A stretch of 64,000 nucleotides of DNA, from assembly GCA_016191815.1 (NCBI GenBank), contig JACPVI010000064.1, positions 47,308 to 111,307 on the forward strand, written 5' to 3'. The notes under the pieces are model-generated. The model saw nothing but the letters and a program-made list of their open reading frames with translations, had not been told where the DNA came from and ran no database searches. Positions 36,615 through 45,654 of this stretch are shown here, piece after piece (within the stretch, counting starts at the first letter, position 1; each line of letters opens with the position of its first letter). Both the position numbers and the translations under genes were made by a program. Source of the stretch: Myxococcales bacterium. Its GTDB lineage: Bacteria > Myxococcota > Myxococcia > Myxococcales > Myxococcaceae.

Positions 36615-38677
36615 AGCACCTCGAGCCGGCCGCGCCTGCGCGCCCGATCGCCCCGCTGCTCGCCGCGGCTGCCGCCGTCCTCTACCTCGCGCTGTCATTG
36701 CCCCAGGCGCAGCGGCCATTCCTGGGCGACGAAGTCGATTTCGTGAAGCTCGCGCGCGCCCTCGTCGAGCGCGGCAGCCATCAGTACGACCGCGGGTTCA
36801 TCGACGACGTCACCGAGACCGGCGCGATTCAGACGTGGACCTACCATCCTCCGTTGTACATGTGGGCACTCGGACTTTCTTTCCGTCTCTTCGGCGGATC
36901 AGAGCCGGCCGCGCGGGGCCTCGGTATCTTTTGCGGGCTTGTGTCCTTGGCCCTCACCTTCCTGATCGCGCGCGCGGTCTGCGGGAGGTCACCCCACCGC
37001 GACGTCGTCGCTGCCGCCGCGGTGGCGCTGTGCGCGATCAACCCCTTCTTCCTCCAGTCCTCGCTGCTGGTCGACATCGACGGGACCGTCTACACCGTTC
37101 TCCTGCTGCTGTTCGTGTACGGCGCCCTCCGCCTGGAGGAGGCGCGCGAGCTGCCCCGCGCCGCCGCGCTGGCCACCATCTTCATCGCCTGCCTTTGGGC
37201 GAAGATGACGACGGCGATCGCCTTCCCCGTCGTTCTCGCGGTCTACGATGTGGCGCGAGGCCGAAGGTCGCGTGCGGCGTTCGACGTGCTGGTCGTCGGA
37301 GCTTGCGGGGTCTCGCTCTTCCTGGCGCTCTACGCGTGGTACGCGTCGGCGATGGGGCTCGATTTCGCCAGCCTCTTCGTCCATCTCGGGCGATCGCGGC
37401 CGGGCAAGGCCGCCCTCGTTCTCAAGTCCTTCGTCTGGTTCGCGCCGGTGCTGCCATTGCTCGTCAAGCGCCTCCGCGGCCCGACCCGAGTGGGCTTGGT
37501 CGTCGCGATGATCGCCTGCGCCGGCGGGGTGGCGCTGGTCGAGCGCTATCGGTCGCTGGCTTCCGAGGCGGCCGTGAGCCTGTGGCTGATCGTGGCTCCG
37601 TTCTGCTCTCCGCTGTTGCTGCTGCTGCTGTATGGAGTGTTCGCGCAGGGCCTCACGCGCTGGCGGCGTGCTGGCGCCGACCCGATCGATCTCCCGCTCG
37701 CCAGTTGCGTGGCGATCTTCATCTCGTACGCGGGCGTCACCACGCGCGGGCCGACGTTCTCCTATTACCAAGCGCCCGCCATGCCACTCCTCGCGGTCGT
37801 GGTGGCCCACTTCCTGTTGGCCGACGGGACGACATTCTGGCGCGAGCGCCGCGCTCGCATTCTCTCGGTCGTCGCTGTCGCGGGTGCAATCGCGTACGGC
37901 TATTTCGTCCTGGGCGATTCCTACTTCCTCTCCAAGCGGCAGCCGCCCGCTTCCCCCGGTTCGGACCTGTTCGCCGTCCTTGCGAGCCCCTGGATTGGAG
38001 GGGCGAGCCCTGGGAATCAGAGCGTGCCGCTCGGCGTGCTCTGGTACTTGCTCACCGCGCTCCCGGTCGCGGCCGTCGCCTTTGCTGCGGGGAGAGCACC
38101 AGCCGGCAGCCGGTGGATGCACGCCGGAGCCGTGGCGGCGGGCCTGACGCTCGCCCTCAGCATCAAGCAAGCGCAGGCCGGCTACCAGACGAACATCAAC
38201 TATGGGCACCCCGTCGAGCCGACCCGGGAGATGGTGCGCTTCCTCAATCAGCAGGAGATCATCCGGGGCTACTTTCTCGCCGGTCGCGAGTTCTCACACT
38301 ACGTCGCCGCGGGCCAGTTCATCGACATGACGAGGTACACGGGCGGGTACCGCCACCGAACGCGTCCAGCGTTGAGCCAGAAAGGTGAGCTGACGTTCGA
38401 GGTGGACGATGGCGGCGGGCCTCCGGACGAGCTGCCCCGGGGGCCCATCCACTTCGCCATCGGCGACTACCCGCTCCTCGATCAGGCGGGGACGTACGAA
38501 GTCCTAAAGGAGGTCGGGGGGCTGAAGCTCTACCGGTTCAGGGGCGCCCGTGGCTCTGTGCCGCCCTCGACCGCCTCTCCGCGGCGCTTCGTCGTTGACA
38601 GGGCGGCGCCGCGGCGCTCGCCGGCGATCGTCTCCAGCTACCGCTTGGCCAGCGTCCGGCGCCGCTCGGCCTGGTAG
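36611..38677 (+). CDS. GT39/ArnT-like integral membrane glycosyltransferase
   Basis: 688 residues from ATG 36611 overlapping the previous stop. The first lumenal loop has the acidic catalytic pair in FLGDEVDF (about 37-44), and TYHPPLYMWAL (about 78) is typical of ArnT/PMT-type enzymes. More than ten membrane helices follow, then a C-terminal periplasmic part. These enzymes move a sugar from a polyprenyl phosphate carrier. The last 13 codons overlap the convergent minus-strand gene by 40 nt. Confidence 0.85.
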   Translation: MKHLEPAAPARPIAPLLAAAAAVLYLALSLPQAQRPFLGDEVDFVKLARALVERGSHQYDRGFIDDVTETGAIQTWTYHPPLYMWALGLSFRLFGGSEPAARGLGIFCGLVSLALTFLIARAVCGRSPHRDVVAAAAVALCAINPFFLQSSLLVDIDGTVYTVLLLLFVYGALRLEEARELPRAAALATIFIACLWAKMTTAIAFPVVLAVYDVARGRRSRAAFDVLVVGACGVSLFLALYAWYASAMGLDFASLFVHLGRSRPGKAALVLKSFVWFAPVLPLLVKRLRGPTRVGLVVAMIACAGGVALVERYRSLASEAAVSLWLIVAPFCSPLLLLLLYGVFAQGLTRWRRAGADPIDLPLASCVAIFISYAGVTTRGPTFSYYQAPAMPLLAVVVAHFLLADGTTFWRERRARILSVVAVAGAIAYGYFVLGDSYFLSKRQPPASPGSDLFAVLASPWIGGASPGNQSVPLGVLWYLLTALPVAAVAFAAGRAPAGSRWMHAGAVAAGLTLALSIKQAQAGYQTNINYGHPVEPTREMVRFLNQQEIIRGYFLAGREFSHYVAAGQFIDMTRYTGGYRHRTRPALSQKGELTFEVDDGGGPPDELPRGPIHFAIGDYPLLDQAGTYEVLKEVGGLKLYRFRGARGSVPPSTASPRRFVVDRAAPRRSPAIVSSYRLASVRRRSAW

Positions 38678-38937
38678 TGCGCCGAGCACAAGCCCTTCGA
38701 GCGCGAAGGCCGGCCGCACCCCTCTACCCTGCACCGCCTCTCCGGCGGCACCGCGAAGGGGACCTGCTTGGGAGGCCGGCCTCTGCGCCTGGGCGTGGCC
38801 CCGAGCACCCCCACCGCCGACAGCCCGGCGTTGATGCCCCGGGCCACCCCTCGCCCCAACGCCTCGCCCACAGACTCCGCCCAGGCGAGCAGCCCGGGCA
38901 GCTCGAAAGCGGTGGGTGTCTTGCGCGCGCGCGCCAT
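38638..38937 (-). CDS. Small predicted DNA-binding protein: AT-hook-like plus Cys/His motif
   Basis: 99 residues. The N-terminal half has Ala/Gly/Leu-rich helices, then RRRGRPPK, an AT-hook core (RGRP). The C-terminus has CRVEGCGRPSRSKGLCSAHY, a CxxxxC-CxxHY pattern likely to bind zinc, and a basic end. DNA binding is inferred from composition and motifs. It overlaps the GT39-like gene tail to tail by 40 nt and ends 12 nt upstream of the thioredoxin stop on the same strand. Confidence 0.6.
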   Translation of the reverse strand: MARARKTPTAFELPGLLAWAESVGEALGRGVARGINAGLSAVGVLGATPRRRGRPPKQVPFAVPPERRCRVEGCGRPSRSKGLCSAHYQAERRRTLAKR

Positions 38938-38949
38938 CGGAAGGCCGGC

Positions 38950-39276
38950 CTACACCACCTTGCGGATGGCGTCCTCCAGCTTGGCCTTGGGGACCGCGCC
39001 GACGATCTGCTCGACCACCTTGCCGCCCTTGAAGAGGAGCAGGGTGGGAATGGACCGGATGCCATACTGCTGCGCAGTGTCCTGGTTGTCGTCCACGTTC
39101 AGCTTGGCGAACTTCACCTTGCCGCGGTACTGCCCGGCCAGGTCCTCCAGCACCGGGGCGATGGCCCGGCAGGGGGCGCACCAGGTGGCCCAGAAGTCGA
39201 CCAGCACCGGCTCCTGGTTTTCCAGCACTTCCTTCTTGAACTGCGAGTCCGACACCGCCACGAGGTCGCCAGCCAT
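38950..39276 (-). CDS. trxA: Thioredoxin
   Basis: 108 residues. The active site is WCAPC (about 31-35) rather than the common WCGPC, which is a known variant. The cis-Pro region SIPTLLLFKGGK and the C-terminal helix complete the fold. The ATG at 39276 has GGAGA about 7 nt upstream. It reduces disulfides in the cytosol; there is no signal peptide. Confidence 0.95.
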   Translation of the reverse strand: MAGDLVAVSDSQFKKEVLENQEPVLVDFWATWCAPCRAIAPVLEDLAGQYRGKVKFAKLNVDDNQDTAQQYGIRSIPTLLLFKGGKVVEQIVGAVPKAKLEDAIRKVV

Positions 39277-39448
39277 TATCAGCTCTCCATCGACTCCGCG
39301 TGAACCGCGGCAGCCGCAGCAGTTTATCCTGCGCACGGCAGATAATATGGAGGAGCGGCGCCTGCAAGGCCGCTTGAGCCCCCGACCACTCCCCGGGCGC
39401 AAGGGAGCGCGGCGCGCCGCTCGCTTCGAGGCCCCCAGGTGGCCTCTC

Positions 39449-39457
39449 TGGTACAGT
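39449..39457 (+). promoter_or_regulatory. Extended -10 element giving a near-leaderless transcript
   Basis: TGG-TACAGT (TGnTAnnnT) ends 9 nt before the ATG at 39467, and no Shine-Dalgarno sequence fits. It would drive the heme gene cluster. Confidence 0.3.
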
Positions 39458-39466
39458 GGCCGCGCG

Positions 39467-39838
39467 ATGAAGCTGTTCCTCCCTCAGGCCACGCTCGAGG
39501 AGTGGGCGATGGCGGAGAAGGCCGACGTCCGCGACGGGAAGCTGGTGGTTGCCGGCGGCCAGGGCAGCTGCCCGGTGGCCTCGGCGGTGCATTTCCAGAA
39601 GGTGGTCAGCGGCAACGACGAGAAGGGGCTGCTCCACAAGGTGAAGACAGGCGAGCAGCTCAAGGCGCTGGGCGCCGAGCACATGGCGGACTCGGTGGTG
39701 CTGGGCGAGACGGCATACGAAGTGACCGAGGGCTACGTGGCCGAGGTCCAGCTCCCCGCCCGTGCCGAGGCTGCTCCGAAGAAGCCCAGCAACGAAGCCG
39801 ACCTCTTGGCCGCCTTCCTCCTCGACAAGCTCTCGTAG
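39467..39838 (+). CDS. Unknown protein at the head of the heme operon
   Basis: 123 residues, soluble, no signal peptide. MKLFLPQATLEEWAMAEKA begins a mixed alpha/beta protein with one cysteine (GSCPVASAV, about 34) and an Ala/Pro/Lys linker before a C-terminal helix ending LLAAFLLDKLS. I do not recognise a family. It ends 3 nt before the hemX-like gene and so is probably co-transcribed with hemA, hemC and hemD. Confidence 0.65.
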   Translation: MKLFLPQATLEEWAMAEKADVRDGKLVVAGGQGSCPVASAVHFQKVVSGNDEKGLLHKVKTGEQLKALGAEHMADSVVLGETAYEVTEGYVAEVQLPARAEAAPKKPSNEADLLAAFLLDKLS

Positions 39839-39841
39839 GCG

Positions 39842-40648
39842 ATGCGGTCGCTCCTCTCCATCTCGGTCCATGTGTACGGCGCCGCGGCGGTGCTGTACCT
39901 GGCCTACCTCATCCGCCAGTCGAAGCTCTTGCCCGCGGTGGGGAGGGTGCTGGTGGGGAGCGGGCTCGTCCTCCACGGCGCTTCGCTGGGCGCCTCGCTC
40001 TTCGCGCAAGGAGGGGTCCCGGTGGGGATCGCCCAGGGCTTCTCCACCGTGGCGCTGCTCTTGCTCGGCATCTTCTTCTTCCTCGACGTGCGCTACCGGG
40101 TGCCGGTGATCGGCGCCTTCCTGATGCCGATCGCGCTGGCGGTCCTGGTGCCTGGCCTCATCATGACCGGGACCGGCGAGGTGCTGCCTCCGGGCATGAA
40201 GGGGCCGCTTTTGCCCTTGCACATCACCATCGCGCTTTTGGGCATCGCCGCCTTCGGAGTCGCCTCGGGGGTGGCGGTGATGTACCTGCTGATGGAGCGG
40301 CAGATGAAGGGCAAGAAGTTCGGAGTGCTCTTCGCCCGGTTGCCTCCCCTGCAGTTCCTCGACGAGCTGAACCGCCGGCTGGTGGTCTGGGGATTCATCG
40401 CGCTCTCGGTCACCCTGGTGACCGGCGCCTTCTTCGTGAGTGACGCCGCGGCCTTCGTCTGGAGGTGGCGGCCCACCGAGGTGGCCACTCTGGTGGCCTG
40501 GCTGGGCTTCGGCGCCCTCCTGCATGCCCGCTTCTTCGCGGGCTGGCAGGGCAAGCGCGTGGCCTTGCTCACCATGGCCGGCTTTTTCGTGCTCCTGGTG
40601 TCGCTCGTCACTGCCTTCCCGGCGGCAGGGCTCGGCGGGGTGCAGTGA
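39842..40648 (+). CDS. HemX/CcsA-like cytochrome c assembly family membrane protein
   Basis: 268 residues with eight predicted membrane helices. LHITIALLGIAAFGVASGVAVMYLLME (about 122-148, shown in part by LHITIALLG) is typical of the CcmF/CcsA/HemX group, and conserved His residues occur near 45 and 122. In operons with hemA, such proteins are called HemX and affect glutamyl-tRNA reductase level or heme handling. The stop lies 1 nt before the hemA ATG. Confidence 0.82.
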   Translation: MRSLLSISVHVYGAAAVLYLAYLIRQSKLLPAVGRVLVGSGLVLHGASLGASLFAQGGVPVGIAQGFSTVALLLLGIFFFLDVRYRVPVIGAFLMPIALAVLVPGLIMTGTGEVLPPGMKGPLLPLHITIALLGIAAFGVASGVAVMYLLMERQMKGKKFGVLFARLPPLQFLDELNRRLVVWGFIALSVTLVTGAFFVSDAAAFVWRWRPTEVATLVAWLGFGALLHARFFAGWQGKRVALLTMAGFFVLLVSLVTAFPAAGLGGVQ

Positions 40649-40649
40649 G

Positions 40650-41945
40650 ATGGAGCTTTTGCTCGTCGGTCTCTCGCACAAGAGCGCGCCCCTGGCCGTT
40701 CGCGAGCGGCTGGCGCTCTCGGAGCCGCGCCAGGAGGAATTGCTCAAGCAGCTCACCGCGCTCTTGCCGGAGGCGATGCTCCTCTCCACCTGCAACCGCG
40801 TCGAGCTGTACTTCGCCGCACCGTCGGCCGAGCAGGCCCGGGAAGTGGCGATGGGGAAGATCGCCGAGGTCGGCGGACCGGAGGCGCTCGAGCACCTGTA
40901 CGAGCGGCGCGGCGACGACGCGCTCCTCCACCTCTTCCGCGTCTCCGCCAGCCTGGACTCGATGGTGATCGGCGAGCCGCAGATCCTCGGGCAGGTCAAA
41001 GACGCCTTCGAGCTGGCCCGCAAGGCCGGCTGCGCCCACGGCGCGCTGGCCCGCGCCTGCGGGGCGGCCTTCGTGAGCGCCAAGCGGGTGCGAAGCGAGA
41101 CCGGGGTGGGGCGGGCGCCGGTGTCGATGGCCTCGGCGGCGGTGGAGCTGGCCAAGAAGCTCTTCGGCGGCCTCGAGGGCAGATCGGTGCTGGTGGTGGG
41201 CGCGGGAGAGATGGCCGAGCTGGCGGCCAGGCACCTCTCCGCCTCTGGGGCGACCGACCTCGTGGTCGCCAACCGCACCTACTCCCGGGCCGAGGAGCTG
41301 GCCGCGGCAGTGGGAGGCAAGGCCCGTCCCTTCGAGGAGCTGTTTTCGCTCTTGGTGCCGGCGGACGTGGTGATCTGCTCCACCGCCTCGCCCACGCCGA
41401 TCTTCACCAAGCAGAACGTGGCGGCGCAGCTCAAGCCCCGAAGGTTCCGGCCGCTGTTCATGGTGGACCTCGCGGTGCCGCGGGACATCGCGCCCGACGT
41501 GCACGACCTCGATGGGGTCTACGCCTACGACGTGGACGACATCCAGCAGAACGTCGCGGAGAACGCCGCCGCGAGGGCGGCGGAGGCCGCCAGGGCGGAG
41601 GCGATCGTCGCCGAAGAGCTCTCCCGCTTCGTGCGCGCGCGGGCGATCCGGGACGGGGTCCCGGTGATCGGCAAGCTGCGCGCCCGGGCCCGGCAGATCG
41701 CCCTCTCCGAAGTGGAGCGCACCCTCTCCATCCTCGCGGTGGAGAATCTCTCGGAGAGGTCGAAGAAGAGCCTGGAGGCGATGGCGATCGCGATCATCAA
41801 CAAGCTCCTCCACCAGCCCACCGCGAAGCTCAGGGAGGTCGGACCGGAGGACGACGACCGGCTCGCCGACGCCACCGCCGAGCTGTTCGGCCTGGACGAG
41901 GCGGCAGACTCCCTCGCCGCGGGGGGGAAGGGCGGGCGCTCGTGA
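40650..41945 (+). CDS. hemA: Glutamyl-tRNA reductase
   Basis: 431 residues. [17 protein letters not shown] opens the protein, the catalytic Cys is near 48 in STCNRVE, and [15 protein letters not shown] is followed by an NADPH-binding region [12 protein letters not shown] (about 182) and a C-terminal dimerisation helix. It reduces glutamyl-tRNA to glutamate-1-semialdehyde, the first committed step of C5 heme synthesis. It overlaps hemC by 4 nt. Confidence 0.97.
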   Translation: MELLLVGLSHKSAPLAVRERLALSEPRQEELLKQLTALLPEAMLLSTCNRVELYFAAPSAEQAREVAMGKIAEVGGPEALEHLYERRGDDALLHLFRVSASLDSMVIGEPQILGQVKDAFELARKAGCAHGALARACGAAFVSAKRVRSETGVGRAPVSMASAAVELAKKLFGGLEGRSVLVVGAGEMAELAARHLSASGATDLVVANRTYSRAEELAAAVGGKARPFEELFSLLVPADVVICSTASPTPIFTKQNVAAQLKPRRFRPLFMVDLAVPRDIAPDVHDLDGVYAYDVDDIQQNVAENAAARAAEAARAEAIVAEELSRFVRARAIRDGVPVIGKLRARARQIALSEVERTLSILAVENLSERSKKSLEAMAIAIINKLLHQPTAKLREVGPEDDDRLADATAELFGLDEAADSLAAGGKGGRS

Positions 41946-42883
41946 GACCTCTGAGGATCGCCACCCGGAAGAGCCCGCTCGCGCTCTGGCAGGCGCGGCA
42001 CGTCGCCTCGCTCATCCAGGCGCGGGAGGAGGTCCTGATCTCCCTGGTCGAGCTGACCACCGAGGGAGACCGTTTTCTTTCGGCTCCGCTCTCGCAGGTG
42101 GGGGGCAAGGGTCTGTTCGTCAAGGAGATCGAGCAGTCGCTCCTCGACGGCCGGGCGGATCTGGCGGTGCACAGCCTCAAGGACATGACCTCGGAGATTC
42201 CTGCCGGGCTCACGCTGGCCTGCGTGCCGCCCCGGGAGGATCCGCGCGACGCCTTCGTGAGCGCTCGCGGGTGGACCGTCGACCGGATCCCGAAGGGTGA
42301 GCGGGTGGGGACCTCTTCGCTGAGGCGGAGCTGCCAGTTGCTCGCCCGGAGGCCGGACCTCTCGGTGGTGGCGCTCAGGGGCAACGTGCAGTCCCGGCTC
42401 CGAAAAGCCGAGGAGCAGGGGCTCGCGGGCACCGTGCTAGCGCTCGCGGGCCTCAGGCGGCTCGGGCTGGAGGCGAAGGTGACGGAGGTGCTGGCGCCGG
42501 AGGTCAGCCTCCCCGCGGTAGGGCAGGGCGTGCTGGCGCTGGAGTGCCGCGCCGGCGATGGAGAGCTGCTGGCGTTGCTTGATCAGCTCGAGGATGCGAC
42601 CACCCGCATCGCGGTCACCGCCGAGCGCGCCTTCCTTGGCCGGCTCGAGGGGGGGTGCACGGTCCCCTTGGCGGGCCACGCGGTGGTGGACGGGCCGAAG
42701 GTGCGTCTTCGGGGGCTCATCGGAAAGCCCGATGGGACGCAGGTGGTGCGGGGCGAGCGGGAGGGGCCGTGCGCCGAGGCCGAGCGGATCGGCCGCGAGC
42801 TGGCCGGCGAGCTGTTGGGGCGCGGAGGGGCGGAGATCCTCGAGGTGTACGGCCGGCTGCAGCTGCCAGCTCCCGAATCGTGA
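41942..42883 (+). CDS. hemC: Hydroxymethylbilane synthase (porphobilinogen deaminase)
   Basis: 313 residues from GTG overlapping the hemA stop. [14 protein letters not shown], the substrate-loop [24 protein letters not shown] and the cofactor-attaching Cys near 239 in [11 protein letters not shown] are all intact. It joins four porphobilinogens into hydroxymethylbilane. It overlaps hemD by 4 nt. Confidence 0.97.
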   Translation: MRPLRIATRKSPLALWQARHVASLIQAREEVLISLVELTTEGDRFLSAPLSQVGGKGLFVKEIEQSLLDGRADLAVHSLKDMTSEIPAGLTLACVPPREDPRDAFVSARGWTVDRIPKGERVGTSSLRRSCQLLARRPDLSVVALRGNVQSRLRKAEEQGLAGTVLALAGLRRLGLEAKVTEVLAPEVSLPAVGQGVLALECRAGDGELLALLDQLEDATTRIAVTAERAFLGRLEGGCTVPLAGHAVVDGPKVRLRGLIGKPDGTQVVRGEREGPCAEAERIGRELAGELLGRGGAEILEVYGRLQLPAPES

Positions 42884-43647
42884 GCGCGCGCCTTCGAGCG
42901 GTGCAGGTGCTGGTGACCCGGCCCCGCGACCGCGCGGCGGGGCTGTGCGCGCTGCTCGAGAAGGAGGGAGCCCGGGTGACGGCGTTGCCGTTGCTCGAGC
43001 TGTTCCCACCCGATGACCCGCGCCCGCTGGCCCAGGCCGCAGCGGAGATCAGCCGCTACCGCTGGGTGCTCTTCGCGAGCCCCAAGGCGGTTGAGGCCTT
43101 GGCAGAGGCGGCGAGGGTCGCGGGGACGTTCGAGCAACTGGCCACGGTGAGCATCGCGGCGGTGGGGCCGGCGACGGCGCGGCAGGTGCGGGAGCTGGGG
43201 CTCGAAGTCGCGCGCGAAGCGGCCACGTCGACCGGGCTGGGGCTGTTCGAGATGCTGAAAGGAGAGCTGCAGCCGGGAGAACGGGTGCTCTTGCCGGTGG
43301 CCCAAGAAGGGCGGAGGGAGTTGCACCAGGCGCTGGAGGGGGCGGGAGTCGCGGTGACGCGGGTGGCGGCCTACAAGAGCGAGGGCCGGCCGTTGGATGG
43401 GGCGGCGCTCGATTCGCTGGAGGCCGACCCGCCGCGGGTGGTGGTGTTCGGCTCGCCGAAGACCGCGGAGGCTTTTCTGGAAGCCACCGGTCCACGTGGG
43501 CGGACGATTCTCCGGGCGGCCCATCTGGTGGCGATAGGGCCGACGACGGCGGCGGCGCTCGGGCAGCTCGGGCTGGCGGTGTCCGCGGTGGCGGAGCGGC
43601 CTACCTCGGCCGCGCTGGTTGAGGCGGTGGTCCTTGCGGCTGGATGA
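42880..43647 (+). CDS. hemD: Uroporphyrinogen-III synthase
   Basis: 255 residues from GTG overlapping the hemC stop. The family is poorly conserved; [22 protein letters not shown] at the start (about 10-31), [13 protein letters not shown] (about 61), a mid-protein VGPATA and [13 protein letters not shown] (about 187) fit HemD, as does its place after hemC. It closes and isomerises hydroxymethylbilane to uroporphyrinogen III. It is the last gene of the cluster. Confidence 0.9.
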   Translation: MSARLRAVQVLVTRPRDRAAGLCALLEKEGARVTALPLLELFPPDDPRPLAQAAAEISRYRWVLFASPKAVEALAEAARVAGTFEQLATVSIAAVGPATARQVRELGLEVAREAATSTGLGLFEMLKGELQPGERVLLPVAQEGRRELHQALEGAGVAVTRVAAYKSEGRPLDGAALDSLEADPPRVVVFGSPKTAEAFLEATGPRGRTILRAAHLVAIGPTTAAALGQLGLAVSAVAERPTSAALVEAVVLAAG

Positions 43648-43674
43648 AGTCGCCTGGACGCAAGCCCGGCCTGC

Positions 43675-45009
43675 TCAAAAGGCGGGCGGCCGGCAGATGG
43701 AGAATTCGGCTCGAGTCGGCGTGGTGAACAGGATGCCCAGCTGGCCTTTCGAGAAGCCGATCCCCGCGGTGACGTTCACGAAGGGCTTGTTGCAGGCGAA
43801 GTCGTAGCCGACCGCCCCGAGATCGAACAGGTTCTCGTCATCGCCGACGAAGAAGACGGGGATGTTTCCCGGCGCGAACTTCGGGGTGGCGATGGTGGCG
43901 GTGCAGCCGGCGCCGCAGGTGGTGATGTTCCACCACCGGATCGCCTCTATCAGCTTGCGCGAGGGGGCGAGGATCGGGGTCAGGTCGGTAGGCATGGCCT
44001 TGAGCATCAGCGCCGAACCACCATCGGGGAGGTCGGTGTCCGCGGCGACGATCATCGTGTCACCTGATTCGGAGACCACCGCGGCGTGGTCGTAATAGGG
44101 CTCTGCTTGGAGCCACCGGGCGGCCCACTCCACTCCGCCGTCGTTGGCCAGCCTGAGGATCGCCACGTCGCCGTTGTAGATGTTGGCGGTCCCACTGACC
44201 GAGAAGCGGAAGCCCTCGAGCCCGAGCCCGCTCATGTGGCCTGCGCCCACTCCTTGCACGTCGACGACGAAGGAGTACGGCCGCAAGGAGGAGGGACAGC
44301 CGCCCGCCTGGGTGGCGAGATGGCTGGCGCCGCCGAACTCGCGGCGGGCGATGAGGCCCACGTCGCCGGCTCGTGAGACGGAGATCGCGGTCCCGTCGAC
44401 CCGGGTGGAGGGCCCGATCGCCACGCCCGCGTCGCCCGAGGAGTGGTGACAGTGAACCAGGGTGCCGTCGTCCACGTAGCTCATCGCCCAGTGCGAGGCG
44501 GCGCCCGAGAGGGCGAGGTACCGGATCGGCGCGGGCGTGGCGAGCGAGCGCAGCCGCCGCACTCCGCCGTCGAGCGATACCAGCTTGAGCTCCACGCGGC
44601 CAGCGGGAGCGGTGCCCTGGCCGCTATAGGCCACGAGAAAGCCGTCGTCGTTGCCCGCCACGACTGCGAAGCTCAGGCCCAGCCCGGCGTCTGCCTCGAG
44701 CACCAAAGGGGGCTGGCAGAAGAGTCGCGGCCGGGACGAGCCCGTGCAGGGCGGCCCCGCATCCGGCGGCCCGGCGTCGTACGCTCCCGCATCGGGTGGA
44801 CCTGCGTCCGAGCCGGCGTCGATCAACCCTCCGTCCGTCGCGTCACCGCCGTCGCTTCCCCCGCCTCCGCCGGATCCGCCGCCATCGGTAGTGGCGCCGC
44901 CGTCCTCGCATGAGGCGCGAGCGCAGAACCGGCTGTATGCGTCATCGAAGTCGAAGCATGCGGTGAAAAGCACGGACGCGACCAGCGCCGCCCCGAGTGC
45001 CCTGTCCAT
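43675..45009 (-). CDS. Lipoprotein sharing the CFxFDxAY module, unknown mature domain
   Basis: 444 residues. Lipidation is predicted at Cys18 (LVASVLFTAC). CFDFDDAYSRFCARASC follows at once and matches the N-terminal module of the lipoprotein at 29015. A Gly/Asp/Pro-rich linker (about 35-95) leads to about 340 residues of beta-rich sequence with regularly spaced strands (GNDDGFLVAYSG, SHWAMSYVDDGTLVH, GDVAILRLANDGG), compatible with a beta-propeller, though this is only an impression. No catalytic motif was seen. Confidence 0.7.
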   Translation of the reverse strand: MDRALGAALVASVLFTACFDFDDAYSRFCARASCEDGGATTDGGGSGGGGGSDGGDATDGGLIDAGSDAGPPDAGAYDAGPPDAGPPCTGSSRPRLFCQPPLVLEADAGLGLSFAVVAGNDDGFLVAYSGQGTAPAGRVELKLVSLDGGVRRLRSLATPAPIRYLALSGAASHWAMSYVDDGTLVHCHHSSGDAGVAIGPSTRVDGTAISVSRAGDVGLIARREFGGASHLATQAGGCPSSLRPYSFVVDVQGVGAGHMSGLGLEGFRFSVSGTANIYNGDVAILRLANDGGVEWAARWLQAEPYYDHAAVVSESGDTMIVAADTDLPDGGSALMLKAMPTDLTPILAPSRKLIEAIRWWNITTCGAGCTATIATPKFAPGNIPVFFVGDDENLFDLGAVGYDFACNKPFVNVTAGIGFSKGQLGILFTTPTRAEFSICRPPAF

Positions 45010-45109
45010 GAACGGGGAGCGTAGCTCAAACGGTTCTGCCCGAGCCCAAAGGCCGCGCCGGCCGAGGACAGGGACACCTCGGAGCTCTCGCCGCCTCTGA
45101 TTGCGTTCT

Positions 45110-45118
45110 TGCTAAGAT
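45110..45118 (+). promoter_or_regulatory. Extended -10 element giving a near-leaderless transcript
   Basis: TGC-TAAGAT (TGnTAnnnT) ends 8 nt before the ATG at 45127, which lacks a Shine-Dalgarno sequence. No good -35 box. Confidence 0.3.
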
Positions 45119-45126
45119 CGTTCCGG

Positions 45127-45654
45127 ATGGCTTCCTGGCCCGCCAAGCTCGCCGCGACCTTCTTGCTGCCCCCCGCCTTCGCGGTCGGCAGCTCGGTCAT
45201 CGAACGCTCCGTGGGCGAGCGCGCGCGGATGGCCGACCGGGTGATTCTCGCCCAGGTGCTGGACACGCGCACTTTGGTGCAGGACGGCGACCCTCGGCGG
45301 ATGCTGACCGTCACCACCCTGGCCGTCGGAGAAACCTTCAAGGGCGACCACCTCGCCACCCTCGAAGTAGTCCAGCTCGGCGGCAAGTGGGGCCTGTGGG
45401 AGGCCCACGCGGTCGGCGACGCCACCTTCGAGACCGGCGAGACGGCGATCCTCCTCCTCCGCTGCCAGGGCGCCTCGCCCGGCCGCTGCACCCTGCTCGG
45501 CCTCTCCGAGGGGAAGATCTCGGTCCACGGCGAAGAGGCCTTCGTGCGCTCCATCGCCAAGGGCACCGCGGCCCGCCGGAAGGTCACGTCGGTGCTGGAG
45601 GAGCTCCGCGCGGCCCTGGCCAGAACGCCCCAGCCGAGGAAGGCAGCGCGATGA
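45127..45654 (+). CDS. Exported protein of unknown function paired with a matrixin-like protease
   Basis: 175 residues from ATG 45127 with a hydrophobic N-terminal segment (LAATFLLPPAFAVGS). The mature part reads as one beta-sandwich-like domain (RVILAQVLDTRTLV, TVTTLAVGETFKGD, TAILLLRCQG). Its stop overlaps the matrixin gene start by 4 nt (ATGA), so the two proteins are made together; an inhibitor, chaperone or surface partner role is possible but unproved. Confidence 0.62.
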   Translation: MASWPAKLAATFLLPPAFAVGSSVIERSVGERARMADRVILAQVLDTRTLVQDGDPRRMLTVTTLAVGETFKGDHLATLEVVQLGGKWGLWEAHAVGDATFETGETAILLLRCQGASPGRCTLLGLSEGKISVHGEEAFVRSIAKGTAARRKVTSVLEELRAALARTPQPRKAAR

